From: DASVNK01 sp964478815
Lineage (GTDB): Bacteria; Verrucomicrobiota; Verrucomicrobiia; Limisphaerales; SXQI01
NCBI GenBank assembly: GCA_964478815.1
Contig: CAYZKY010000001.1
Location: forward strand, 1-64,000
DNA: 64,000 nucleotides
Direction: 5' to 3'
Shown here: positions 25,601-32,873 of the stretch, piece by piece
Position numbering within the stretch: position 1 is the first letter of the stretch
Layout of the letters: each line of letters opens with the position of its first letter
The notes under the pieces: generated by a model
Database searches by the model: none
What the model saw: the letters and a program-made list of their open reading frames with translations, nothing else
What the model was told of the DNA's origin: nothing
Made by a program: the position numbers and the translations under genes

Positions 25601-27286
25601 CTGACCGATCAGAATCCAGGCAAGGCCAAGCAAGCCGCGATTCCACCCAGCTCCGAGTGGGATACCGAGGAGCTTGCGCGACACTCGACTCTGGATTCAG
25701 CCTTGCGAGTAACCGGCACGCCGGCATCAGCGGTTATTTCACGGTCGAACCTTCCGAAGCCAGAAGACACACCGATTGCCGCGGAATTAGAACTCCCCGG
25801 AACTTCGCTGAAGCAAACCAGCGAGGGGAAGCCCCGGCAAGGAGCGGCTACATTCTCGGATACCCCAGAACCGTCGACGGCCTCCACGGCCTCTGAAAAG
25901 GCATTCTTGCCGCCGACGCGAGAAACGCGTTCCGGCGAAAGCGCGGCATTCGAACCGGAGTTCGACTTGTCCGCCGAGCCGACGAACGCTGCCAAAGCTT
26001 CCTCGATTCGGGCGGTGGGTCGCCCTGAGCTACAAGTGCTCAGCGAATCGCGATCACCAAATCCTCCCCATTCGGAATCCCGGCAACAGGTTAGCCCCTC
26101 GACGGGGCCGGTTTCGTCCGTGGAACCTTTGACCCACCGACCCATCGAGACACGCATCAGTTCGGCGGAGTTCCGGCTCGTTCGGTCCTGGCAGGGCCGC
26201 ACGCGATCTACAACCACCGCACCTCGGGGGGGGGACTCCTCCATCAAGCCCTCGGACGTGTCCCCGACATTCGAACCCGGCCCGGCAAAAACTGCACCTC
26301 CAACACTTTCGGTTGAGGCGATTCGGGAAACGGTGGTTTCCGCTCGATTGGCGCGCCCCCCGGAATCGGAAGGGCGGACAGGCGGGGATTTTGAACCTCG
26401 GCCGAAGCCGGCTCCTGCCGTCAGGGAGTCAGGAGTTCCGGATCGGGCAGATTTTGAGCCGGAGGTTGAACTGCCCTCGCCGGAAGGCGGCCCGGAGCAA
26501 CCTGGCGTTGCCGCACTAGGCAAAGAACACCGCATTGCGGCTGCCGATCCACGCCACCGGCGGGGTGGCATACCGGTTGCTAAAGCAGACGTGATGCAAG
26601 CGCAGCCCATCGAAGGAACGCACCGGACGGAATCCTCCGCTCCGAGGAGTACCGTCGTCGCGAGCAACACCTCGGCGGGAGGGATGGACCTCCGCAAGGA
26701 TGCCCCCGAGGGAGCCGCTTCCATCGCGCGCGCCTCTGGGCTGGAAGGATTTGCGCCTTGGGAACTCAAGCCCGCTGAGCGGCTGGAGGCTGCGGCCCCG
26801 AAATCCGCGATTGGAAAGCCGAGCGGTGCCCGCACGATTCCGGAGTTGGCCGGTGAAATTGCCCTCCACGCCGGTCAGGTGCGCGATCTCAAACTGGACT
26901 CGATGATGGTGGTTCTGCGCGCGGACAGCGATACGCAGATCGCGGTGCAGCTCGTCCGAGTGGCCGATGTCATTGAGGTTAAAGCCCGGATCGAACGCGG
27001 CGATTTGCCGGGATTGACGAACCGTTGGAGCGAGCTGCAGCAATCGCTGGCCGTTCAGGGGATTCGCCTCCACGACTTCGAGAGCAAGCCGCGGCAGAAT
27101 TCCCATTTCGAACAGAACGCTTCGAACTCCAACGCTCAAGACGAAGCGGGCCGGCAGCCGCGCGAACAGGCGCGCCGCCAAGCCGGGGGAGAGACGTCCG
27201 CGGAACCGATGCCCGCCCGCCGGACCTCCTCGATCCGCACGATTAAGTCCGGCACCCGCGCTGGGACCTGGGAACTTTGGGCCTAA
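22661..27286 (+). CDS. fliK: Giant flagellar hook-length control protein FliK
   Basis: A 1541-residue protein, some three to four times the length of known FliK proteins (Salmonella FliK is 405). Almost all of it is a Pro/Ser/Thr/Ala/Glu-rich segment with little predicted structure and no clear internal repeat. Only the C-terminal region (about 1390-1485) resembles the Flg_hook domain that binds FlhB: ELAGEIALHAGQVRDLKL...IAVQLVRVADVIEVKARIERGDLPGLTNRWSELQQSLAVQGIRLHDF. The FliK call rests on that domain and on position between the fliJ/MotE-like pair and flgD. The ATG overlaps the previous stop as ATGA; the frame upstream is antisense-like noise inside the MotE-like gene. FliK is exported during hook growth and triggers the switch to filament substrates. 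Confidence 0.8.
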   Translation: MSSPLSLLLPTGGVAVDPLAGQGASPTLSELAEAPALECTFAQSLAQQAIPSKPVAGWQTGRVIAPAATLPRGIKESGTLETRSALFSSASAGPKPAAETWLADEAGPADTARAENAQTSDTEADSPRETSGASARGFESLVPTAAEWLGWTVWPQLNLTVMEAPDAVTTQPLPEGDAPSLVVVNRGVTTTISDPAGPKSPEGDSASDASVESTVNSVNASRLRSGLSEPVPGAQGMELPGFVPVRHEADQPVGVPSENQLARAQRAARKNSPIHTEPASDHSREVPSVATEDRVLPAVNAVYSTRPDRTGTSLASTKTEGVRDFGDPSISKLPSAMADAAFATEQRSLPDRTAMTFSQVLLEGRLGATVRIAQNETAASRQVGGQASADYEPIPAAMENSIVVEARAEGTPLTPAPVTSGIHRSASGLILTNWAIGETDPSVATAESSVETSARQAGQNFVSAPANWGPKYYSNDGRADEGAEPRTVQRIDEGAGSMAYVELKQDQAPQAPLQNRRSSAKSEARSQAVATQPTSEIEPPTLPGSGMHTSLGFGTESALFRMADVAAIQRSQFTPARAEQTVSEVAVTRNPEAEAARGIAWPDRGSQIADAIEPEVIQTNPSIPPGKVNSTLPTGASADPQIRSGEVRLSPLELSRTAQPGISQIFTSLPSLTSPQQPTPISNLREVVSILASGFSTNQEAPPSASTIPIETSPKSPMSHWAATTPDAPIGPGYALAGTGEGRREVDPRVPSLAALEQPLPQRFVREAEPAAFTEASGSTPPFATAVTPTASPSGNIGQTREHLLLGSDPEQGMPAAEAKLEKASLDRIAPGLAGKIPSQTEALSQEVEFNGSDRIQNQYEPSRPLEAKYASDAGNKTEPTRPVANDTRISSTTEIGARNAVPLSGGQASVSEETAIPQLAAAQDRPSAIQKGSPAEEHHTPKQEVIKGSQAAQPAAPSLPSLGTSENSGDSIVLAPFISLTDQNPGKAKQAAIPPSSEWDTEELARHSTLDSALRVTGTPASAVISRSNLPKPEDTPIAAELELPGTSLKQTSEGKPRQGAATFSDTPEPSTASTASEKAFLPPTRETRSGESAAFEPEFDLSAEPTNAAKASSIRAVGRPELQVLSESRSPNPPHSESRQQVSPSTGPVSSVEPLTHRPIETRISSAEFRLVRSWQGRTRSTTTAPRGGDSSIKPSDVSPTFEPGPAKTAPPTLSVEAIRETVVSARLARPPESEGRTGGDFEPRPKPAPAVRESGVPDRADFEPEVELPSPEGGPEQPGVAALGKEHRIAAADPRHRRGGIPVAKADVMQAQPIEGTHRTESSAPRSTVVASNTSAGGMDLRKDAPEGAASIARASGLEGFAPWELKPAERLEAAAPKSAIGKPSGARTIPELAGEIALHAGQVRDLKLDSMMVVLRADSDTQIAVQLVRVADVIEVKARIERGDLPGLTNRWSELQQSLAVQGIRLHDFESKPRQNSHFEQNASNSNAQDEAGRQPREQARRQAGGETSAEPMPARRTSSIRTIKSGTRAGTWELWA

Positions 27287-27290
27287 GAAT

Positions 27291-27704
27291 ATGACAGTGG
27301 ACAATACATCCTCGGCGAACAGCACCGCGAATATCGAGCGGGAATTCGCGCTCCCGACCAAAGCGCTGGGCCAGGACGAATTTCTGAAGCTCGTGGTGGC
27401 GCAGTTCTCCTCGCAAGATCCGCTCAATCCCACGGCCGATACCACTTTCATCGCCCAAATGGCGCAATTCTCTGCGCTCGAACAATCCCGCGCGATGCAA
27501 AAGGACATCGAAGCGATGCGGGCCGAGCAACAATTTCTGCAGGCCAACGCCCTGATCGGGCGGGCGGTCGAAGTGCAGATCGGGACCGACGAGTCGATCG
27601 CCGGCCCTGTCAGTGCGGTGCAGGTCGAGGCAGGGACGCCTAAACTCGTGGTGAACGGGACGGCTTATGAACTTGGCCAAATTCTGGCAGTGAGCGCTCC
27701 CTAA
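27291..27704 (+). CDS. flgD: Hook capping protein FlgD (short form)
   Basis: A 137-residue protein with the FlgD core: LGQDEFLKLVVAQFSSQDPLNPTADTTFIAQMAQFSALEQSRAMQKDIEAM, then a short barrel (ALIGRAVEVQIG...GTPKLVVNGTAYELGQIL). It lacks the C-terminal Ig/Tudor extension found in longer FlgD proteins (about 220-230 residues). FlgD sits on the growing hook tip to assemble FlgE. It follows fliK by four bases and is followed by flgE. Confidence 0.9.
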   Translation: MTVDNTSSANSTANIEREFALPTKALGQDEFLKLVVAQFSSQDPLNPTADTTFIAQMAQFSALEQSRAMQKDIEAMRAEQQFLQANALIGRAVEVQIGTDESIAGPVSAVQVEAGTPKLVVNGTAYELGQILAVSAP

Positions 27705-27724
27705 CCGAAATCAAAACATAAATT

Positions 27725-28576
27725 ATGGTTCGTTCCCTAAATTCTGGCGTCAGCGGCATGAAGCAATTTCAGCAGCAGATGGACGTCATCGGCAATAACA
27801 TCGCCAACGTGAATACGATCGGTTTCAAAGGTTCCCGCATCGAATTCGCGGACGCCCTGAGCCAGACGTATCAAACCTCCACCCCGGGCCGCGACGGCAG
27901 CAGCAATGTCCCCGCGCTTCAGATCGGCACCGGCGTGACCACCTCGGCGGTTCGTTTGATCGAAAACCCGGGCTCGGTCGCCCAAACGTCGCTCACCACC
28001 GATTTGAACATTGCGGGACGGGGCTATTTCGTGGTGCGCGACAACGCGAACAGCGTCGACTTCGTGACGCGGGCCGGAAATTTCCGGCGCGATGAAGCCG
28101 GCCGGCTGGTGACCAACAACAATATGCGCGTCCAAGGCTATACGGACGGTTCGCTCAGCACGATCGGCGACATCGTGATCGATGAGACCGGCGCGCCGGC
28201 CACCGCCGCTCCGGGCGCAACGCTCCAATCCTTCAGCATCAACAAGCTCGGCATGATCAATGTCCGGCTCTCGGACGGAACGGAGTTCGTGCGTGGACAG
28301 ATCCTGCTCCAGGATTTCCGGGATCCCCAATCCCTCATGCGCGAGGGAAACAATCTCTACTCCGGCATGCTCGCGGCCGGGCCTTTGGCCGCGCCCGCGG
28401 CGCCGAACGGCAACGGGTTGGGTGCGGTCGAATCCGGCCGGCTTGAGCTTTCGAACGTCGACCTGGCGAACGAATTCGCCAATCTGATCACCACCCAGCG
28501 CGACTTCCAGGCGAGCGCCCGGATCATCACCACGAGCGACGAATTTCTCCAGGAGATGGTCAACATCAAGCGCTAA
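27725..28576 (+). CDS. flgE: Flagellar hook protein FlgE (minimal form)
   Basis: A 283-residue hook/rod-family protein: N-terminal VRSLNSGVSGMKQFQQQMDVIGNNIANVNTIGFKGSRIEFADAL, the core LTTDLNIAGRGYFVVRD, and C-terminal GRLELSNVDLANEFANLITTQRDFQASARIITTSDEFLQEMVNIKR. Position directly after flgD identifies it as the hook subunit. It is much shorter than the usual FlgE (about 400 or more), so it appears to lack the outer D2 domain. A FlgG-like rod role is less likely because separate flgF and flgG genes exist later in the window. Confidence 0.85.
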   Translation: MVRSLNSGVSGMKQFQQQMDVIGNNIANVNTIGFKGSRIEFADALSQTYQTSTPGRDGSSNVPALQIGTGVTTSAVRLIENPGSVAQTSLTTDLNIAGRGYFVVRDNANSVDFVTRAGNFRRDEAGRLVTNNNMRVQGYTDGSLSTIGDIVIDETGAPATAAPGATLQSFSINKLGMINVRLSDGTEFVRGQILLQDFRDPQSLMREGNNLYSGMLAAGPLAAPAAPNGNGLGAVESGRLELSNVDLANEFANLITTQRDFQASARIITTSDEFLQEMVNIKR

Positions 28577-28596
28577 TCCCGAACTAATTCACGGTC

Positions 28597-29220
28597 ATGG
28601 CTGCTCCCGAAAAAGATCCGAAAAGCGCCGCTGCGAAAGCGGAGGCCGCGGCGGCGACCGCTCCGGCGGCCGGCGGCGGGATCAAGGCGCTGCTGCCGGT
28701 CATCCTGGTGGTGGTGCTGATGCCCGTCCTGGCCTACGTCACCACCAGTTTTCTGGTCATTCCAAAGATCAAGAAGGCCCTTGCTGCCGCGGGCGGCGAA
28801 TCCGGAACGGCGGAAGCCCACGCGGAGCAGGCAGGCGGACACGGCGGCGGGGGCGAGCAGGGAGGAGGCCACGGCGGCGGGGGCGAAAAGGGCGATGGAA
28901 TGTCGGCGGGCCCGGGCGGCCGGCTGAACTATCCCTTCGGCAAAGTGCTGGTCAATGTGGCCGGCTCCCTCGGCACTCGGTATCTCCTGACCTCCTTCAC
29001 TCTGGTCGGCACGGACGCCTCGCTGAAGACCAAAGTCGACGCCAGCCGCGATCAATTGACCGACCTGGCCTCGAGCGCCCTCGGCAGCAAATCCATCCAG
29101 GATTTAGAGAAACCCGGCGCGCGAAATCTGATCCGATCTGAACTGATTTCCGTCTTCAATAACGCTCTCGGCTCCGGTCTTGTGCAGGAGTTGTACTTTA
29201 CGGAGTTCGCCGTGCAGTAA
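28597..29220 (+). CDS. fliL: Flagellar basal-body associated protein FliL
   Basis: A 207-residue protein with a cytoplasmic Ala/Pro-rich N-terminus, one membrane helix (ALLPVILVVVLMPVLAYVTTSFLVI), a Gly/His-rich periplasmic linker and a FliL core (FGKVLVNVAGSLGTRYLLTSFTLVGTDASL...LIRSELISVFNNALGSGLVQELYFTEFAVQ). FliL forms a ring around the stator and raises its output. The linker (GGHGGGGE twice) is unusual and comes from a 30-base tandem duplication. Start matches the fliE-fliF-type spacing in the operon, with flgE ending 20 bases before. Confidence 0.85.
   Translation: MAAPEKDPKSAAAKAEAAAATAPAAGGGIKALLPVILVVVLMPVLAYVTTSFLVIPKIKKALAAAGGESGTAEAHAEQAGGHGGGGEQGGGHGGGGEKGDGMSAGPGGRLNYPFGKVLVNVAGSLGTRYLLTSFTLVGTDASLKTKVDASRDQLTDLASSALGSKSIQDLEKPGARNLIRSELISVFNNALGSGLVQELYFTEFAVQ
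28831..28890 (+). repeat. 30-base tandem duplication inside fliL
   Basis: Two adjacent 30-base units share an exact 16-base core, ACGGCGGCGGGGGCGA, at 28841-28856 and 28871-28886. They encode the GGHGGGGE repeats of the FliL linker. The repeat is in frame, so length changes would alter linker length without breaking the gene. Confidence 0.75.
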
Positions 29221-29252
29221 GCGCGGCTGGACATTCCGGATCGATTGCCAAC

Positions 29253-30269
29253 ATGGATGTTGAAGCACCATTGACCAGCCCAGCGGTTGAAACCCCCGCT
29301 GGGCCAGAACTTGAGGCGCCCGCCTCGGAAACGCAGGATCTCGTGGCCACCGTGCCCGAGAATTTTCCGATCGAGCCGGCTTCGACGTCGCGGACGCAAT
29401 CGTACGACTTTCGCCAGCCCGCCTTCCTGAGCAGCCTCGAGATGCGCAAATTGCGCCTGTGGCACGAGGATTACGCGCGCGCGGTGGCCGGCCGGCTCTC
29501 CATGTATCTGCGGATCGACGCCGCGGTGCAGCTCACGAAGATCGAGGCTGTGCCGTATCACCGATTCATCCAGGGAATCCCGGATTCGAACTACGTTACC
29601 CTGTTCAAGGTCGAACCGCTGCGGGGCGTGTCCGTCATGGAACTTCCGAGCCGGCTGGGGATGATCCTGGTCGACCGTCTGCTCGGCGGGCCCGCCATTC
29701 CCGCCGAGACGCCGCGCGAACTGAGCGAACTCGAGATGGCCCTGCTGGACGAGGTCGTGCAAATGATGCTGACGGAATGGTCCGGACGTTGGACCCAGCG
29801 CACCGACTTGACCCCGGCCATTCTGGGCCACGAATCCGGGGGGCAATTCGTGCAAGTCGCCGGTCCAAACACGATGATGCTGGCTTTCTCCCTGCAGGTT
29901 CAGATCGGAGAAGCGACCGAACAGATTCAATTCGGCATCCCCGGAGTCACGCTCGAACCGCTCACGAAAGAGCTGGGACGTCCGCTGGAGGGCGGCGCCA
30001 AGGAGCGCACCGGACCGCCCGCCGTGACCTTGCCGAAGTGGAATTCGGCCCTCGACGAAGTGGAACTCACCCTCGCGGCCGAGTGGACCGGCATGGAAGT
30101 CTCAGTTCGCGAGTGGGCCAGCCTCCGCCCCGGCGATGTCCTGCAACTGCGTCCCGATGCCAGCGCCAATGTGCAGATTCGGATCGGAGCCGTGACGAAG
30201 TATGCCGGCCGCCTTGGCAGCGTGGAAGACCATCTTGCCGTTGAAATCACCAAAGTTCTGAAATCCTGA
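29253..30269 (+). CDS. fliM: Flagellar motor switch protein FliM
   Basis: A 338-residue protein. The N-terminal 50 residues are acidic and Pro/Thr-rich; I do not see the usual EIDALL-type CheY-binding helix clearly. The middle CheC-like domain begins FRQPAFLSSLEMRKLRLWHEDYARAVAGRLSMYLRIDAAVQLTKIEAVPYHRFI, and the C-terminal SpoA/FliN-like domain is ELTLAAEWTGMEVSVREWASLRPGDVLQLRPDASANVQIRIGAVTKYAGRLGSVEDHLAVEITKVL. It forms the wall of the C-ring. It precedes fliN directly. Confidence 0.92.
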   Translation: MDVEAPLTSPAVETPAGPELEAPASETQDLVATVPENFPIEPASTSRTQSYDFRQPAFLSSLEMRKLRLWHEDYARAVAGRLSMYLRIDAAVQLTKIEAVPYHRFIQGIPDSNYVTLFKVEPLRGVSVMELPSRLGMILVDRLLGGPAIPAETPRELSELEMALLDEVVQMMLTEWSGRWTQRTDLTPAILGHESGGQFVQVAGPNTMMLAFSLQVQIGEATEQIQFGIPGVTLEPLTKELGRPLEGGAKERTGPPAVTLPKWNSALDEVELTLAAEWTGMEVSVREWASLRPGDVLQLRPDASANVQIRIGAVTKYAGRLGSVEDHLAVEITKVLKS

Positions 30270-30282
30270 GCCTCGCTTTCCC

Positions 30283-30531
30283 ATGACTGAATCTTCGCCC
30301 AATCTCGAAGCCCTGATGGACGTGCTGATCAAAGTATCGGTCGGCCTCGGGTCCTGCCAAATGACGATGCTCGATGTGCTCCGGTTGAATGCCGGCAGCG
30401 TTGTCCAGCTCGATAAAAAGGCCGACGAACCAGTCGATCTATACGTTAACCAAAAACTGGTGGCACGCGGCGAAGTGGTCGTGGTGGACGACCGTTTCGG
30501 CATTAAAATCACCGAGACGCTAGGCAAGTAA
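30283..30531 (+). CDS. fliN: Flagellar motor switch protein FliN
   Basis: An 82-residue protein that is essentially one SpoA domain: LEALMDVLIKVSVGLGSCQMTMLDVLRLNAGSVVQLDKKADEPVDLYVNQKLVARGEVVVVDDRFGIKITETLG. It makes the base of the C-ring and docks FliH. Slightly shorter than typical FliN because the N-terminal extension is missing. The next gene, fliO, begins immediately after its stop codon. Confidence 0.93.
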   Translation: MTESSPNLEALMDVLIKVSVGLGSCQMTMLDVLRLNAGSVVQLDKKADEPVDLYVNQKLVARGEVVVVDDRFGIKITETLGK

Positions 30532-31026
30532 ATGAGTCTCCTGCATTCACGGCCGTGTTGCACGTTGCTTCGGTGCGGCTTTCGGATGGCGGCGATATCC
30601 GGCTTGGTTCTGCTCGCCCTCCTCCACGCTCACGCAGCGGAGATGCAATCGACGGCAGGGCTCAAGCCGGCCGAAGTGGGCGGTTCGCTGTTGCGCCTGT
30701 TCGGCGCGCTGGTTTTCGTGATCGCATTGTTTCTCGGAGGCGCCTGGGCTTATCGAAACTTGGATCGCTTCACTGGAGCCCGCCGGCGGGCCGCGAAGTT
30801 GACGGTCCTCGAGGCTCGCTCGCTCGGCAACCGGCATGCGCTTTATGTCGTCGGCTACGAAAAGCAGCGGCTCCTCGTGTCCGCTTCCCCCTCAGGGGTC
30901 TCATTGCTGACGCCGCTTCCCGATGGCGAGGAAGCGCCCGCCACCGTCGCGCGAGAAGAAGCCCCATCGGGCTTCGCAGTCGCGCTCGAACGCCTGCTGG
31001 CGGGGAGGGGCGAACGTGCTTCTTAA
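30532..31026 (+). CDS. fliO: Flagellar export gate assembly protein FliO
   Basis: A 164-residue protein with an N-terminal signal-like helix (AAISGLVLLALLHAHAAE), one membrane helix (LLRLFGALVFVIALFLGGAWAYRNL) and a cytoplasmic tail (AKLTVLEARSLGNRHALYVVGYEKQRLLVSASPSGVSLLTPL) that matches the FliO domain. FliO assists assembly of the FliP ring. Position between fliN and fliP is canonical. The end overlaps the fliP start by 11 bases. Confidence 0.88.
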   Translation: MSLLHSRPCCTLLRCGFRMAAISGLVLLALLHAHAAEMQSTAGLKPAEVGGSLLRLFGALVFVIALFLGGAWAYRNLDRFTGARRRAAKLTVLEARSLGNRHALYVVGYEKQRLLVSASPSGVSLLTPLPDGEEAPATVAREEAPSGFAVALERLLAGRGERAS

Positions 31027-31816
31027 GCCACAAACTGGAGGCTTTCGATTGGCTTGGGCGGTATTACTTGCGGTGGCGGCTTTGATGCTGGCGTCCTCGC
31101 ACGGGCAGACTCCAGGCATCTCCACCAATGGTGCTTCGGTCGGCCCAATCACGTTCAACGTGGGCCTGGGAAACGGCGGGCCGCCCCAGACGGCGGATGC
31201 CGCGCTGCAAATCCTCTTCACGATCACGGTCTTGACGCTGGCGCCTTCGATCGTGCTGCTGATGACGAGCTTCACGCGCATCGTCGTCGTGCTCTCGTTC
31301 CTGCGCAACGCCCTGGGAGTGCAGGGTGCGCCCGCGAATCAGATTTTGATCGGCCTGGCCTTGTTCATGACGCTCTTCATCATGGCGCCGGCCTGGGACA
31401 ACATTCACCGCGATGCGATCGCGCCCTACAAGGCCAAACAAATTTCCGGCGAAGAAGCTTTGGATCGGGCCAGCGGTCACATGCGCAATTTCATGCTGCG
31501 CCAAGCCCGGCCGAAGGATGTCGAACTCTTCGCGGCCATGGCGGATCTGACTGCGGTGCGGGCGGCGGAATTACCGTTGCGGGTCGTGGTGCCTGGCTTT
31601 GTGATCAGCGAGTTGCGGACCGCCTTTCAAATGGGTTTTTTGCTCTTTATCCCGTTCTTGTTGATCGATCTCGTGGTCGCGACGGTGCTGATGAGCATGG
31701 GCATGATGATGATGCCGCCGATGAGCATTTCCCTGCCGTTGAAGATCCTGCTGTTCGTGCTGGTGGATGGCTGGGGGCTGATCGTTCGATCGCTTGTGCA
31801 AAGTTTTGGCTACTAA
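31016..31816 (+). CDS. fliP: Flagellar export gate protein FliP
   Basis: A 266-residue membrane protein with a signal-like first helix (LAWAVLLAVAALMLASSHGQ), then the FliP core ALQILFTITVLTLAPSIVLLMTSFTRIVVVLSFLRNALGVQGAPANQILIGLALFMTLFIMAP and the C-terminal VISELRTAFQMGFLLFIPFLLIDLVVATVLMSMGMMMMPPMSISLPLKILLFVLVDGW. FliP with FliQ and FliR forms the helical export gate. The GTG start is chosen because GGGGAGGGG lies six bases before it; a longer frame through fliO has no good start. Confidence 0.93.
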   Translation: MLLKPQTGGFRLAWAVLLAVAALMLASSHGQTPGISTNGASVGPITFNVGLGNGGPPQTADAALQILFTITVLTLAPSIVLLMTSFTRIVVVLSFLRNALGVQGAPANQILIGLALFMTLFIMAPAWDNIHRDAIAPYKAKQISGEEALDRASGHMRNFMLRQARPKDVELFAAMADLTAVRAAELPLRVVVPGFVISELRTAFQMGFLLFIPFLLIDLVVATVLMSMGMMMMPPMSISLPLKILLFVLVDGWGLIVRSLVQSFGY

Positions 31817-31822
31817 AAAGTT

Positions 31823-32092
31823 ATGACACCTGAATTTTCCGTGGAATTGCTGAAGGCGCTGATGTTTCAGGCGCTCTCTGCGGCCGCGCCCTTTCTGGTC
31901 AGCGCCCTGGTCGTCGGGCTGGCGGTGAGCCTGTTTCAGGCCGTTACCTCCATCAACGAACAAACCTTGACCTTTGTGCCGAAGGCCCTGGTCGTGACGA
32001 GCGTCCTCGCCGTTCTCCTTCCCTGGATGCTGCGGCGAACGATGGAATTCACCATCGCAATCTTCGAAAAGATCCCGGAGATGGCCCTATAA
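31823..32092 (+). CDS. fliQ: Flagellar export gate protein FliQ
   Basis: An 89-residue protein with two membrane helices and the FliQ signature VELLKALMFQALSAAAPFLVSALVVGLAVSLFQAVTSINEQTLTFVPKALVV. Four copies wrap the FliP-FliR gate. It starts six bases after fliP and precedes fliR, the universal order. Confidence 0.95.
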   Translation: MTPEFSVELLKALMFQALSAAAPFLVSALVVGLAVSLFQAVTSINEQTLTFVPKALVVTSVLAVLLPWMLRRTMEFTIAIFEKIPEMAL

Positions 32093-32105
32093 CAGGAGCC
32101 GACTC

Positions 32106-32870
32106 ATGCTGAACTTTCAGATCGCCAGTTTCGTGCTGGTGCTGACCCGGCTGGGAGCCCTGCTCGCCGTGGCTCCGATCTTCAGCAGCAGCAACATCCC
32201 GACGCGCATGCGCGTGGCCTTGGCCGCCTTGGGATCGGTGCTGATCGCCCCGAACGTGGGCGTTCCGGATCTCTCCTCGACGTCGTTTCTCGATTTGATC
32301 GGACTGCTGGCGAGGGAAGCGGGCGTCGGTTTGCTGGCGGGCATGGCCGCTCGCCTCGGCTTCTTCGCGCTGGAGTTCTGCGGCGGGCTCATCGCGATGG
32401 AAATGGGATTGAACCTTTCTGGGGCCATCAACCCGTTCACGCGCGACCGTTCGGAATCGATCACCCTGGCCTTGCAGGGTCTGGGCTTCGTGCTGTTTCT
32501 GACCCTGGACCTGCACCACTTCCTGCTCTCGGCGTTGAGCGAATCGTACCGCATCGTGCCCGTCGGCGCCGCGGGTCTTGGCACGTCGCTCTTGTGGGAT
32601 TTCGTGGATCGCACCACGGCCATTTTCCGCCTGGGGCTGCTCATGGCGGCGCCGCTCCTGACGGTCACGCTGCTTGTGGGCCTGCTTCTGGCGGTGCTGG
32701 GCCGGGCCGTGCCGCAGATGAATGTGTTCGCGGAAAGCTTCGCGTTCCGAACGCTGGCGGGGCTGGCCATGATGGGACTCACCCTGAATTTGCTGGCGCA
32801 ACATATCGGCAATGCCTTTCGACGCGTGCCGGACGATCTGTTCAACATTTTTCGCATGCTGGCGACCTGA
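32106..32870 (+). CDS. fliR: Flagellar export gate protein FliR
   Basis: A 254-residue membrane protein with about six helices: FVLVLTRLGALLAVAPIFSSSNIPTRMRVALAALGSVLIAP, the GLIAMEMGLNLSGAINPFT region and LLTVTLLVGLLLAVLGRAVPQMNVFAESFAFRTLAGLAMMGLTLNLL. FliR is the single-copy subunit that closes the gate. Length and motifs are typical. flhB follows after three bases. Confidence 0.94.
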   Translation: MLNFQIASFVLVLTRLGALLAVAPIFSSSNIPTRMRVALAALGSVLIAPNVGVPDLSSTSFLDLIGLLAREAGVGLLAGMAARLGFFALEFCGGLIAMEMGLNLSGAINPFTRDRSESITLALQGLGFVLFLTLDLHHFLLSALSESYRIVPVGAAGLGTSLLWDFVDRTTAIFRLGLLMAAPLLTVTLLVGLLLAVLGRAVPQMNVFAESFAFRTLAGLAMMGLTLNLLAQHIGNAFRRVPDDLFNIFRMLAT

Positions 32871-32873
32871 GCG

